NCBI GenBank assembly: GCA_026419785.1
Contig: JAODTK010004165.1
Location: 106,324 to 170,323 of the forward strand
Source of the DNA: Sclerodactyla briareus
Taxonomy: Eukaryota > Echinodermata > Holothuroidea > Dendrochirotida > Sclerodactylidae
Direction of reading: 5' to 3'
DNA: 64,000 nucleotides
Made by a program: the position numbers and the translations under genes. Position 1 is the first letter of the stretch. Each line of letters starts with the position of its first letter. The notes beneath the pieces were generated by a model, which searched no databases, was not told the origin of the DNA, and saw only the letters and a program-made list of their open reading frames with translations. Of this stretch, positions 1 through 11,984 are shown one piece after another.

Positions 1-260
1 GCTTATCTGGGAACTCATAATCACTAGATGACAAGTCTGGAGCTCTGCTGACTGCCAGTTTACCAGATACCATAATTAGATCTATTTATGTACATTTTTC
101 TATATACAACCCATTTTATGATTTTCGGGCATTATGATTGTCAGTTAAGCATAATACTGCCTGAAAAATTATTAAATTCAACTAATCGAGTGTATGTCTG
201 AAGAAAAATAGAGTGATGGATACTGAGTGATACTCAAGTGCCTATGTTATCAAAATGTAG

Positions 261-417
261 GGGGAGTGGTGGCTGGCCTGCCCCCCTGCTAGATGAAATT
301 GACGAAGATGGAATGTCTTCAGATGTTTATGAGATTCTCCTTCGCTGCTTTGGTCCAAATGATGCCTGCAGAGAAAGGAAAGATGAATATCAGCAAAACC
401 TTGATTCGAACTGCTAA
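261..417 (+). CDS. Candidate terminal exon, unknown protein
   Basis: An open frame follows a plausible acceptor (aaaatgtag) and ends at TAA 415-417. It encodes about 51 residues with an acidic stretch (LLDEIDEDGMSSDVYEILL) and then a charged C-terminus. Amino-acid use looks protein-like, unlike the repeat-derived frames nearby. The exon enters with one leftover base. The rest of the gene would lie left of the window. No family recognised. The main alternative is a chance open frame. Confidence 0.33.
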
Positions 418-438
418 TGATGGTCCAGTGTTGTAGTC

Positions 439-514
439 GAGGCCGCTACTTCCAAGGCCAAGGCCGAGGCCACTAACTTTGAGGCCGAGGCATCTCGCCG
501 AGGCCAAGGCCGCA
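439..514. repeat. GAGGCC/AAGGCC short imperfect tandem repeat
   Basis: Six-base units of the form RAGGCC recur with interruptions. The block is GC-richer than the flanking DNA. It lies just 3' of the candidate exon stop and explains the Gly/Leu-rich minus-strand open frame here. Confidence 0.55.
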
Positions 515-918
515 CACCATCCGTGGGCTGAGGACGGATGAACATATTTAAACGATGCTAAATTTTAGCTGGGTCACCAAACCTTGCAGACATAAACAAG
601 CACACTTAGTGAATATCTCCATACTAGACAAGACCTTAACCATTTTCATTAGTTACTATGTGCTGAAACCAAACTGTAACATGTAAACCTGTAACATTTG
701 GTACAGAACCATTATTACAAAGTTGTCAATTGTAGACTATCAACCACTGTCTCATCTTACAATGGTACGTTGATATGAAACCAATCTCTCTCACAAATGG
801 GATTTTAACAAGAGGTCTTTGAGAAATACTTTCATAGACTATTTACTGATTATTGGAATCTACTCACACACAGAAAAACACACATCTGTCCTTCCCGCCT
901 CAGCGAGGGACAGCCTTG
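515..918. other. Unannotated AT-rich stretch
   Basis: No convincing exon, repeat unit or hairpin seen before the minisatellite begins. Confidence 0.5.
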
Positions 919-1880
919 TTTGGTGATAGTGGTAGGTAGTGACAGCAGTGGGTGGTTTTGTCTGGTGATAGTGGTGAGTAGTGATAGCAGTGAATGGTCT
1001 TGTTTGGTTACAGTGGTAAGTAGTGATAGCATGGGTGGTTTTGTCTGGTGATAGTGGTGAGTAGTGATAGTGGTGAGTAGTGATAGCAGTGAATGGTCTT
1101 GTTTGGTTATAGTGGTGAGTAGTGATAGCAGTGGGTGTTTTGTCTGGTGATAGTGGTGAGTAGTGATAGCAGTGAATGGTCTTGTTTGGTTATAGTGGTG
1201 AGTAGTGATAGCAGTGGGTGGTTTTGTCTGGTGATAGTGGTGAGTAGTGATAGCAGTGAATGGTCTTGTTTGGTTATAGTGGTGAGTAGTGATAGCAGTG
1301 GGTGGTTTTGCTTGGTGATAGTGGTAGGTAGTGACAGCAGTGGGTGGTTTTTGGTCAGTGATAGTGGTAGGTAGTGACAGCAGTGGGTGGTTTTGCTTGG
1401 TGATAGTGGTAGGTAGTGATAGCAGTGGGTACTTTTGTTTGGTTATAGTGGTGAGTAATGATAGCAATGGGTGGTTTTCAAATGTGGTGATCGTGGTAGG
1501 TAGTGATAGCAGTGGATTGTTTTTTTTTGGGGTATAGTGGTAGGTAGTGATAGCAGTGGGTGGTTTTGCTTGGTGATAGTGGTAGGTAGTGATAGCAGTG
1601 GGTACTTTTGTTTGGTTATAGTGGTGAGTAGTGATAGCAGTGAATGGTCTTGTTTGGTTATAGTGGTGAGTAGTGATAGCAGTGAATGGTCTTGTTTGGT
1701 TATAGTGGTGAGTAGTGATAGCAGTGGGTGGTTTCCTTTCGGTATAGTGGTAGGTAGTGATAGCAGTGGGTGGTTTTGTCTGGTGATAGTGGTGAGTAGT
1801 GATAGCAGTGGGTGGTTTTGCTTGGTGATAGTGGTAGGTAGTGATAGCAGTGGGTACTTTTGTTTGGTTATAGTGGTGGT
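919..1880. repeat. 42-bp minisatellite, about 23 units
   Basis: A 42-bp unit containing gtggtgagtagtgatagcag repeats head to tail, with two main variants (gggtggttttg and gaatggtcttg). Because 42 is divisible by three and the unit lacks stops in most frames, it creates long open frames on both strands: a 14-residue plus repeat around VIVVSSDSS and a minus repeat around TAITTHHY. A few units carry indels. I read it as a VNTR; translation is possible but unsupported. Confidence 0.95.
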
Positions 1881-1896
1881 AATTGTTGGGGTGCTT

Positions 1897-2069
1897 GGGA
1901 TACTCCATGTCCTCCAGCCATTGGTTTTACCAAGCAGCATCACACCATTTTTAGATGTTGGTCTCTGGATCGTGTACACCTTCTCTTCGCTCGGAACTGA
2001 CCCTACTACATTTTCCAGAGTGATTTCAGGTGTTGAGGGCAGCACATGGACTGGCCGTCTTATTGCCAT
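1897..2069 (-). CDS. Possible minus-strand coding segment beside the minisatellite
   Basis: The minus strand is open from an ATG at 2069 and reads as ordinary protein (for example ENVVGSVPSEEKVYTIQRP) before running into the 42-bp repeat. No strong donor separates it from the repeat. If real, the repeat would be a Thr/His/Tyr-rich tail of the protein. The plus strand is also open here, so strand assignment is weak. Confidence 0.22.
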
Positions 2070-2141
2070 TCAGGTGGTTATGTTACAGCTGTTCTATAAT
2101 AAATAAACAGACCAGTGACTGCCTGTTGATTAATCTATTAG

Positions 2142-2355
2142 TACCCCTCAACCCACCATACCTGATGTGTGGAGTCTTCTCCGGTTCAAGCGGTTGAGCA
2201 ACAAGTTCAACGATCTGGGAAAAGAGACAATGAAGGAGTATGATATTTGCCTACAAATTGCAAACATGGTCCTAAAAAAGAATGCTTATGATGATTTTTT
2301 GGAAGGCCCACTTTCCTTTCGATCTACTAGAACTGTCAAGAGGAGGATATTTGTG
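2142..2355 (+). CDS. Candidate internal exon, unknown protein
   Basis: It follows a possible acceptor (ttaatctattag) and encodes a helix-like, charged stretch including IPDVWSLLRFKRLSNKFNDL and KEYDICLQIANMVLKK. The proposed donor (TTT|gtgtgt) is weak, so the right edge is uncertain. With that donor it leaves phase 0, matching the next candidate exon across an intron of about 80 bp. No domain recognised. Confidence 0.33.
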
Positions 2356-2436
2356 TGTATGGATCTTTGTCTTTTCTCCTATTTGATCAAATCCTCACTT
2401 CAGGGATATCATGGTTTTGACTTGTCTTAATGTTAG

Positions 2437-2643
2437 GAGAATAACTCTCCAGCACATTGTCTGCCTGAGCTGAAGGAATTGGAAATGCTGTCATATGGTG
2501 ATGATTATGATCTTAGATGGATTCCAGAGTTTTCTGCAGGCTGTTTTTTTTTTACGCATTGGCTTATGGCAAATTGTTTTGAAACCGATGTCAATTTTCC
2601 CTTCCCATGGGACCAACGTTGGCCATTTGATTTTTTAATATGA
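2437..2643 (+). CDS. Candidate terminal exon, unknown protein
   Basis: It begins after a good acceptor (gacttgtcttaatgttag) in phase 0 and stays open for 68 codons to TGA. It begins acidic and Leu-rich (PELKELEMLSYGDDYDL) and becomes aromatic-rich. Together with 2142-2355 it could form the 3' end of a plus-strand gene. No family recognised. Confidence 0.33.
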   Translation, partial: ENNSPAHCLPELKELEMLSYGDDYDLRWIPEFSAGCFFFTHWLMANCFETDVNFPFPWDQRWPFDFLI

Positions 2644-3235
2644 AATGATTTCTCCATCCATAAGCAGGGAAAACTATGTTCAAGTATAATAATTTTTACA
2701 GGCTTTGTTACTATGCATTTGAATGTTTTCAAGACAGCAGTTACTCTGGAGTATTAACATTTACTTCGGAGTATTATGCTCACTGCTAGAAGGTCCTATT
2801 GTACACATGGTGGGTGATATAGGTAAAGTGTCTCACACTTGCAGTGGGATCCGTACAAATTCAACTCTGATAGAGAACAAAAATGTGGGGTTAAAGTGAC
2901 TCCAACTGAATGGCATGGGTGATAAAGTGATTAGACCTTCACCTCATTGGTCGAAAATGCTGATGACCTTGATATACAGAATTAATATGGAGAAAGTCAT
3001 TCCTCTAATCGTTCTTTCTTTCTTCTGACGTTTGAAGTAGCAGCTGAAGTGCCATCATCTCAAATTACACCATTTCTGCGTGCTATTCCAACAAGTTTGG
3101 TTTGATTTAAGACAAGCAGGCTAAAAATCTCGCATTGTAAAGATACCGAACAAACAAGAGCTGTATGGAAGGCACAGAAAAGTGCATCATGGAAAGAGGT
3201 CAGAAGGTTATGATATTATAATATTGTAGGTCCAT

Positions 3236-4316
3236 GACTCATTAAACAGAGTGGTTGGCAAAATTGAGAGCGACGACCTTCCCTCGGTAGACTGGGGTTT
3301 GATTCCCCGTCGAGTCATACCAAAGACTTCAAAAATGGAAACTATTGCCTTCTCGCTTGGCCTCAGCACAAGGGATGGAGCAGGGGAAAAAAAAAAAACG
3401 ACCGGGTTAGGCAATGCAAGTTGCTGTCTGCATGCCCGAGTACCTATATCACCCACCACAGTTAAGGTACTGCCAAAGAGGCATTGCCTTTTTCCGTGTA
3501 CCGGTGACGAATTCGCAGCTGACAATAAGGTGCAGTATCCAGAGCTGCACTTTGCTGGGCCTCTTGAATAGCGAACGAAAAATGTGTGATAGTATAGCAC
3601 TATTTCAGAGTTTCAAACACAGTTTAACAATGCATCTTCTGTGACTTTCCAAATTTGGAATAAACTGCAACTAGACAATTGCTAAATATTCTCTTCAATG
3701 CTTATGAGAGAACCCAAATGAAAGGCTTGAAGACCCAAACTGTTAATGCTCATTTAGCCAGACTGAACATCAATCCTCACCAATCATGGAAAGGAAAGTA
3801 ACTACCATGCCTACAGCTGGGATTTCTTGGCCTGGCATGTCGGACACCTGATTGGTTTCTGTCGGAGTGGAGGTCCTCATGTTGGGGAGTCACGGTCAAG
3901 ATTGTGGCACTGGGCCACGCTCCTTCAGTAACGTCGACCTCTTGACTGGAGGCGAATCTGCGAGATGGTTGAACTCCTGCAGACAGATCGAACAGAGAAT
4001 GGATCTTGATCTGTAATGAACATCCTGATTGGAGAGATGTGGTTCAACATGTCAAGCGATTTCCATCATTCAAAAGCTGATGCCCGTCCCCCAGCATCTA
4101 ATCAGATGCTAGTCATGTCCAGGACGATTGTCGTTGTTTCTACACACTGTTATTTGACTAAATGGCTTGCTTTTCCACTGCCCTACATCTATAGGTTATA
4201 ACTACATGATCTGTGCAATCAAAAAGACTTGTAGGACTTCTGGATGGTCAGGTATAAATATTCGTAAATTTCCATTATACAAGGGACATCATATTGCATC
4301 ATGGATAGTCACAGGA
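3236..4316 (+). repeat. Tandem duplication, copy A (about 1.08 kb)
   Basis: The whole segment is repeated directly in 4317-5405 in the same order: tRNA-like head, a gcctcagcacaaggga block, a block with cactgccaaagaggcattgcc, and an end block with tatacaagggaca. The two copies differ mainly by single-base indels. The frames inside it are not conserved between copies, so I call no gene. Confidence 0.9.
3237..3400 (+). mobile_element. SINE-like head with tRNA-type A and B boxes (copy A)
   Basis: Positions 3246-3259 (acagagtggttggc) resemble a tRNA A box, and 3296-3306 (ggtttgattcc) resembles a B box with one or two changes from GGTTCGANTCC. The spacing fits a tRNA-derived RNA polymerase III promoter. 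A body with gcctcagcacaaggga follows. No poly-A or simple-repeat tail was found, so a full SINE is not proven. Confidence 0.42.
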
Positions 4317-4460
4317 CTCATTAAACCGAGTGGTTGGCACATTGAGAGCGATCGACTTCAATAGGTAGACGGGGTTTGATTTCCGGTCGAGTCTACCAAA
4401 GACTTCAAAAATGGAACTGATTGCCTTCTCGCTGGGCCTCAGCACAAGGGATTGGAGCAG
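4317..4460 (+). mobile_element. SINE-like head with tRNA-type A and B boxes (copy B)
   Basis: A-box-like accgagtggttggc at 4325-4338 is closer to tRNA(Ser/Leu) than in copy A. B-box-like ggtttgatttcc lies at 4373-4384. No intact cloverleaf can be folded by eye. Confidence 0.42.
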
Positions 4461-5405
4461 GGGGGAAAAAACGAGGGGTAGGCAATTTGCAAGTTGCTGT
4501 CTGCATGGCGATTTACCCTATATCACCCCACAGTAAGGTACTGCCAAAGAGGCATTGCCTTTCGTGTGTACGGGTGACAGAATTTGCAAGCGACAATAAG
4601 GTGCAGTATAGGTCTGCACCTCTTGCGGGCCTTGAATAGGACGAAATGTGTGTGATAGTTATAGCCACTATTCAGAGTTTCAAACACAGAGTTGTAACAA
4701 TATCTTCTGGGAAGTTCCAAATGGAATATAAACTGCAACTAGGACAATGCTAAATATTCTCTTCAAGGCTTATGAGAGCACCAAAGGAAAAAGGGCTTGA
4801 AGGACCCAAACATGGTACGGCTCAGGTAGCCAGAGAAGAACATAATCCTCACCATCATGGAAATGAAGTTAATACCATGCATTACCGCTGGAGTTTTCTT
4901 GCGCCCCTGCCTGCGTCATGTGGACACCTTGATTGGTTTCAGGTCCGGAGTGGAGGTCCTCATGTTGGGGGAGTCACGGTCAAAGATGTTGCACTGGGGC
5001 CACCTCCTCCGTACCGTCGACCTCTTGACTGGAGGCGAATCTGCGAGATTGGTTGACAAACTCCTGCAGACAGATCGAACAGAGAATGGATTCTTGATCT
5101 GTATGCAACTCCTGTTGCGAGATGTGGTCACATGTCAAGCGATTTTCCATTCATTCAAAAAGCTGATGATGCCTCCCCGCATCTAATTCAGATGCTAGTC
5201 ATGTCCAGGCCGCTGTGATCGTTGTTTCTACACACTCGTTCACCTTTGGTACTTAAAAGGCTTGCTTTTCCAATGCACTACATTATAGAGTTATACATAC
5301 TGATCTGTGTCAATCAAAAAGACTGTAGGACCTGTGGATGGCAGGTCATTAAATATTCGTATTTCCATGTATACAAGGGACAATCATATGCACCACTGCA
5401 CAGGG
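4317..5405 (+). repeat. Tandem duplication, copy B (about 1.09 kb)
   Basis: Directly abuts copy A (3236-4316) and repeats it collinearly, ending at tatacaagggacaatcatatgc before single-copy sequence resumes. Small indels break every long frame differently from copy A. Confidence 0.9.
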
Positions 5406-7339
5406 TCAATGCAGGGTAGGGAGAATTTTTGCTCCACATGGGCTCCTTTCAGTTGTTTCCTTCAAAAAAAGCCCCCACAGAAGAGGCTTGGGGCTCTTTT
5501 GATCCAACAGGGGCTCTTTTCGAAGCTGTCATGAAAAGAACGACAACACCAAATCGTTACTGCTTCGATATTTCATGTTCTCTAATTCGAAGACAGTAGG
5601 CTACTGCATAACTCGTACGCAGCGCTCAGCATGTCAGAAAAAACACTTATTGATGCTAACCTTGGATGACCCGAGGACAACGGCCAGACTGGTCACATAC
5701 ATCCCACAGTCATGACGAAACTGGCCAGCGTATCGGAAGTTGGGTTTATTCGTGCAAAAACCTGCCGTGCAGTGTTGTTCCTAATTAGTTTATCCTCTGA
5801 GGCTGCCTACGGAGGACGATTCGGTACAAGCCTTGCACTTGCAGGGATTTTTCAACCAGGGGGGCACGGGGGTCACTATTACGCGGCTAGCGCACCATTG
5901 GTTGGCGCGGAACGAAAAGAAAAGAAGGTTTAAACCGCTGCAAAGGGACCATTTAGTACTCACACTATCGTTAAAAACAAAGTTGCAGCCTTGTGGAATT
6001 ACACTGAAACAAAAAGATCTTTACACTCTTGCTTACTGGAAAATAACTTGAATCTAAATGTGGGGTTGGGTTTTCCTCTCCACATTACATATTCACAACA
6101 TATACAAACCAACGCCATACGAGTGACAGCCATTGGTTCCTCTGCCCGTCAGCCCGCTACCTCAGTATATGCCCGACACTAAACAAAACTCTCATATATG
6201 ATCACTAATATGATTACAGAGTGATTACAAAGGGTTTTTTTATTATATTATTTTAATTTATGTTATATTGGGGGCGATGTGGACTGCCAATTATTAACAC
6301 TATCTGAGCGGAGCGCCACAATAGGTTGGCGCTAGCGTACCCTTTTAAAATATATTGGAGTTTGATACTCGAGATAGCCAGGAAATGGCAATTGCCGGGC
6401 ATAATGCGGATCTGCCTGTGCCATTATAGTGAGGAAAGAATGTTGAAAAAAAAGTTTGGCACTCTGCAGATATAGGCAGATCAAAATAGCAACACAGCAT
6501 CTATATTTTCATGGGGGAAATGTCAGACAAGTGATTTCGAACTAAATACCACGAACCTACTTCAAGGTTACAATTTACGTAAACAGGAGGAACAAGGATT
6601 GAACCCAACCCTCCATTTCGGCCAATTAATATTGATTAGACAAAGTAACAATATGTTAATTAATATATTACATTGTTGTGAAATGTGGGAGATGATGTTG
6701 CTGGGTATCTAAAACGGAGCCAATCATGCTTGGCGCGATCGAATGTCACTCGGATTGCAGGAAATAGTACTTTCGTCTTGACTTCCAGTGGCGTCAGCTA
6801 GTTTTTCAGTGCGGGCGCTGAGGAGGGGGGGGGGGGGGGGAACTAGAAAAAACACTATTTTTTGTGGCCACTCCAGTAGATATTTTGGGTTAAACATTTC
6901 TCCCTGCTTCACCCTGTTCTATATTTCCCATTCTCTGCTCGGTTGCCGCTACTTGAGTTCTCAATCTCAACTTCTTGATTATGCACTGCCTCGGGTGCCG
7001 TGATAAGGTGTTGCCCTAACTTGGTTTTGAATGCCACCTGACTGTACTGTCTTACTATTGGGCGGGGGTGGGGGGGGGAGTTAGGACGAGGCCATATAGC
7101 GGAGAAGCACCAATTCCCACTGATGATGCGGATCGTATTAAGGATGTTTATTACTATTAGGGCAGCGGGCTAACTTACAGCTGATCCTGCAGGTTCAGCG
7201 TCTCTCATGAGAGCAGATTAATGTTCCATCTTTCAGCAAAGGGTGTCAACATAAACTTATGTTGAAATTGAGTTCAACTCATACCAACGGGTATGAAATC
7301 ATCATAAACCCATGACTTTTCCCCCTGATAGCCTGTAGT
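5406..7339. other. Mixed non-coding stretch with G-runs and a GGCGC hairpin
   Basis: No supported exon. It includes gcacgggggtcac with nearby gcgcaccattggttggcgcgg (5890-5912), the hairpin at 6308-6337, and G-runs near 6827-6840 and 7056-7078, all motifs typical of the repeat mosaic at 46-61 kb. Confidence 0.5.
6308..6337. repeat. GGCGC hairpin, dispersed family copy
   Basis: Arms gcgcca and tggcgc flank a short loop inside gcggagcgccac...ggttggcgctagcg. Related copies lie near 47351-47385, 49830-49855, 51945-51965, 52600-52630 and 59632-59665. Confidence 0.6.
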
Positions 7340-10300
7340 GGGTGGAAAAACCAGAAAGCCAAAAGGCTAGGTGATTTCTTGACTCTTTCCTGACAACCGA
7401 TAGCCAGACACCCGGACAAATGGGGATAGTATCATCTCATATGGGCAACATAACGTCTGACAAACTTCCTGTCTTTACCAACCAACTGATGGTTCCTGTA
7501 CCCCTAGCTTAAGAAGCTACCCACTAAATTTCAAGGTTTTCAGACTTTGAACTCCCTGGTAACCTTAGATTACCTCCGACCTACCCCAAAACAATAGGGT
7601 TCATGTACTCCCCATAAGAAGATACACCCCTAATTTCAACCTGATCAGCCAACCGTTCTTGACTTATTCGTGTTTACAAGGTTTTCAGACTTGACCTCTG
7701 GTTACCTCAGATGACCCTAAAAACCAATAGGGTTCATGTACTCAATCATGGGGACACACATACCAGTATGAGCTTCATCCTCCCTGGTGGGGTCGAGTGT
7801 ATCGCGTTTACACGCCAAAATTGGCCAAAATATCAAATTTTCACAAATTTTCCTATTTTCGACCAGAATTCACTCCCAACCCTGAACCAAAACAATAGGG
7901 TTCCTGTACTCCCTATAGAAAGCTAAACACCTAATTTCAACTTGATCGAGAAAACCATTCTGGACTTATCGTGTTTACAAGGTTATTCAGACGTTGACCT
8001 CTGTGACCTCAGATGACCTCTGACCTGACCCAACACATAAGGTCATGTACTCATCAGAGAACACACATGCCAAGTAGGAGCTTCATCCATCCGGGTGGAG
8101 TCAGTTCTCGTGTCAAGCCAAAATTGGCAAATCTCACATTCTCACAAATTTTGTATTTCCGTACCAAAAATTCACACGACCTGAACCAAAAACACTAGGG
8201 TTCCTGTACTCCCCATAAGAAGAAAGCTACACAACAAAATAGAACCTGATCAGACCACCACTTCTGGACTTATCGTGTTACAAGTTTTTTTCAGACTTTG
8301 ACCTCGGTGGTGACCTCAATTGACCTCTGACCTGACCCCCAAAATAAATATGGTTCATGTACTCTCATTGGAACCCCAACCCAGTATGAGCTTCATCCAT
8401 CCAGGGGGGTCAAGTTAACGTGTTGACAAGCCAAAATTGGCCAAAATGTCGACTTTTCACAAATTTTCTATTTTTGACCAAAATTCACCCCCCAGCCTAC
8501 ACCAAAAACAACTAGGGTTCCTGTACTTCCCAAAGAAAAGCTATACACCTAATTTTCAACTTGATCAAACCAACCATTCTGGACTTATCGTGTTTACAAG
8601 GTTTTCAGACTGGCCTCTGGTGCCCTCTGACCTGACGCCAAACACAATAGGGTTCATGTACTCATCATTGGAGAAAACACATGCCAAGTATGAGCTTCAT
8701 CCATCCGGGTGGATCAAGTTATCGTACAAGCCAAAATTGGCCAAAATATCAAATTCTAACAAATTTTTTCTATTTCGACCCAAAATTCACCTACGACCTG
8801 AACCAAAAAACAATAGGGTTCCTGTACTCCCAATAAAGAAAGCTATTACACCTAAAGTTCAACTTGATCAGACCAACAATTCTGGATTATCGTGTTTAAA
8901 AGGTTTCAGGACTTGACCTCGGTGACCTCAGATGACCTTGACCTGACCACCAAAATAATAGGGTTCATGTAATATATCATGGGGTGAACCACACATACAA
9001 GTTAGGGGCTTCATCCATCAGGCGGGGGTCAAGTAAACGTGTTTACAAGCCAAAATGGCCCAAAACAGCGACCTATTTCACGAAATTACTATTTTTGACC
9101 TAAATTCACCCCCCAGGCCACCCAAAAACAATAGGGTTCCTGTACTCCCATAGAAAAGCTATACACCTAATTTGCTCACTTGATCATACCAACATTCTGT
9201 GACTTATTCGTGATTTTACATAGTTTTCAGACTTTGACCTCTGGTGCCCTCACGTGACCTCGACCTGACCCCCAAATAATAGGGGTCATGTACTCAATAT
9301 GGGAACACACATACCAAGTATGAGCTTCATCCATCCAGGCTGGGTCAAGTTAAACGTGTTTTCCGCCAACAGTGTGGCCAAACATCGACTTTTCAAAATT
9401 TTTTTGTTTTTTGACCAAAATTCACCCCCAGCCCTACAACCAAACCAATAGGGTTCCTGTACTTCCCAAAAGAAAGCTATACCCTAATTTTCATCAAACT
9501 TGAAGCAACCAAACCATTCGGACTAGCGTGTTTTTACAATGTTTTCAGACTTTGACCTCGGGATGACCTCTGACCTGACCCAAAACATAGGGTTCATGTA
9601 CTCATCATGCAATCCTGGGAACATCACTACTCAATGAGAATCTTCCTCATACCGGGTGGAATCGATTTATCGTGTTTACCAGCCAAAATTGGCCACATAT
9701 CAAATTTTCACAAATTTTCCATTTTCTATCCTTTTTCTTGTATCCTACCAAAATTCCACATCCCGACCTGAACTAAACCAAGAGGGTTCCGTACTTCCCA
9801 AAAGGAAGCTAAACACCTAATTTCCACTTGATCAACAACCATTCTGGACATATCGTGTTTAAGGTTTTTCAGACTTTGACCTCTGGTGACCTCAGATTGA
9901 CCTCTGACCTGACCCAAAAACAATAGGGTCCATGTACTCAACAGGGGGACACCCTACCAAGTATCAGCTTCATCCATCCAGGTGATAGGGTCGAGTTATG
10001 TGTTTACAAGCCAAAATTGGCCAAAATATCAAATTTTCACAAATTTTCCATTGTCTACCGACAATCCTCCGACCGAACCAAAAAAAACAATAGGGTTCCT
10101 GTTACTCCCCATAAAGAAAGCTATAAACCTAATTTCAACTTGATCAGCCAACCATTCTGGACTTATCGTGTTTACAAGGGATTCAGACTTTGACCTCTGA
10201 CTGACCCAAAAACAATAGGGTTCTGTTATCATCATGGGGAACACAAATACCAAGTAGGCGCATGACCTACTCAGACTGATCAAGTTAGCGTGTTTTACAA

Positions 10301-10382
10301 GCTGAGTGCAACACACACATACAAACACACACACACAGACGTTGACTGCATACGATTCCTTGACTCGTCAAGGTCAAGGAAT
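7340..10382 (+). repeat. Satellite array of about 310-bp dimers with unique ends
   Basis: A leader (agccaaaaggctaggtgatt) precedes eight to nine dimers. Each dimer has two related half-units of about 150 bp: one with caatagggttcctgtactcc and ccattctggacttatcg, the other with caatagggttcatgtactc and gcttcatccatcc. Both end in atcgtgtttacaag. The array ends in a (CA)n tract and a hairpin. Frequent GACCT motifs look like nuclear-receptor half sites, but that is a by-product of the repeat. Embedded open frames are not conserved between units. Confidence 0.92.
10355..10382. repeat. Terminal hairpin of the satellite element
   Basis: A perfect 10-bp stem (attccttgac / gtcaaggaat) with an 8-nt loop directly follows the (CA)n tract. 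A corresponding hairpin ends the 22.6-23.35 kb copy, so it appears to be a defined element terminus. Confidence 0.7.
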
Positions 10383-11984
10383 AAAAAGGGGGACGAGGGG
10401 GGGGCTACTGGGGGTGACCAATAGTTTTTATCGAGATACTTGGAAGCTGATGGCTTTGTAACACCGTATATACGCGCCTGCATTGTTGTGTTGACGCCAG
10501 TGGAAAGTCACATTTTTCAGTCAACGCAGGCCAAGTACAAAATTTCGTGAAATGGTACTGTAGTGTTTTTGCGACATGATTTGTTGGGAGTAGGCCGAAT
10601 TTGACACAAAATGTCTTAAGATTTTTTGGAGGGATTCCATCATTAATGTGTACAAAGCACGTCAGCAATCGGATTTTTGAATCGCTAATTTTTTTGGGGT
10701 TTTTTGCAGAAACTTTCAGCACTGAAGAGGCGATTTTTAACATAACATTCGTTTTCTAATTCGCCCGCTATATTTTTTTCCAGAGGGCGATTCTGGGGAA
10801 ATTGTGGGCGAATCACCCGTCGCCCCCGCTTATTTCCTGCCTGGGTCAATGCACAGACGATCTAATTATTCAAACATTACTGCCTGCGGTTAGCCTATGT
10901 GAATACAAATTGGCTGTAGCATTCAAGCACGCACAAACTGCCAAAACTTGCGTCAAGTAAATAGTACAACATCATTTTGGAAATCTTATTGACAAAATCA
11001 TTTTCATTAAGATTGTTTTCAGATTGCTTTGCAGATGCAACTTGATGATCGCCAGCAGGCCCCCACATGACAGCAGTGTGCAAACAGATCTGTCTACCGG
11101 GTTCCTTCGTTTTCTGGCAAAATCGATTTCCCTGGGAAAACTTTTCCAACCCAAAATGAAGAATTTCCATGACAAAAAAAATAAATTTCTTGAAGTCTTC
11201 ATGAAAACTTCAACTAATAGAGCATGAAACGGCCGTCAGCATTGACAGCTGTAAACAGCAAAAGGAAGCCAAAACAACAGAACAGTGCCACTTTGGGGAA
11301 ATTTCTAATGACTTTTCCATGACTTTGAACAATTTTTCTAAATTTCAAAACTTTTCCAGGCCTGGGTTTTCATTCTCACAATTTCATGACTATCCAGTTT
11401 CCATGACTGCAGGAATTCTGCATCAGTCGCCCAATATAGCACTCAGGTAAAGGGGTAGAAGCAGAAGAGTAGACCAGCGCCTTGTGTGGTTCACACACAA
11501 ACAATGTGCATCCATTTGAACAGTTACGCACTATAAATGGAGTATAGCATATTCTCTTAATAGCAATCATCCAACTAGAGAGGGGTACTAATGAACCACC
11601 GAACCTTCCTCAGAATATCTCAGACCATAAGTTGCAATGTAACCCTGGTCCTTCCTCCCAGAACTAACACACTTGGTGGTTCGTTGTCAACTGATTACTG
11701 ACAAATCTATAATTTGAGATTTTATTAGACACACTTGGATATCTCCTACAGCAATGCTTCATTCTTACTGTTTGGCTTGCTTGGCTGGCTGAATAAGATA
11801 GTTTTCTGGGGTTTCAGGTGTTATTTGTTCTAAGTTATTCTACCACCCAGACTATCCATTTTTACTTAAATACTCTACTCTGATTGGGCCACTGACAAGC
11901 GGATACCTATCCATCTTCGTGCAACATGGGTCTAGGACACAGAGTAACTCGACAATGATATTTTACTTGGTATGTTGCGTGAAT
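10383..11984. other. Non-coding stretch, repeat-like
   Basis: Contains phrases such as ttcgcccgctat and gggcgaatcacccgtcgc (near 10757-10825) that look transposon-derived, and AT-rich sequence. Minus-strand open frames at 10405-10743 and 10895-11170 have no splice or family support. Confidence 0.45.

Noticed and set aside
850..2106. Long open frames on both strands through the 42-bp repeat (up to 352 codons)
   Set aside because: The unit length is a multiple of three and lacks stops in most frames, so openness is automatic. Only the non-repeat part (1897-2069) was kept as a weak candidate.
3246..3308. Functional tRNA gene
   Set aside because: A- and B-box-like motifs are present, but no acceptor stem or anticodon arm folds, and the copy at 4325-4384 is equally degenerate.
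8437..8916. 159-codon plus frame
   Set aside because: Lies wholly inside the 310-bp satellite, and the same frame is broken in other units.
7340..10382. CRISPR-like or nuclear-receptor regulatory array
   Set aside because: Repeats are long, abutting and diverged rather than short repeats with unique spacers; the GACCT motifs are part of the satellite unit.
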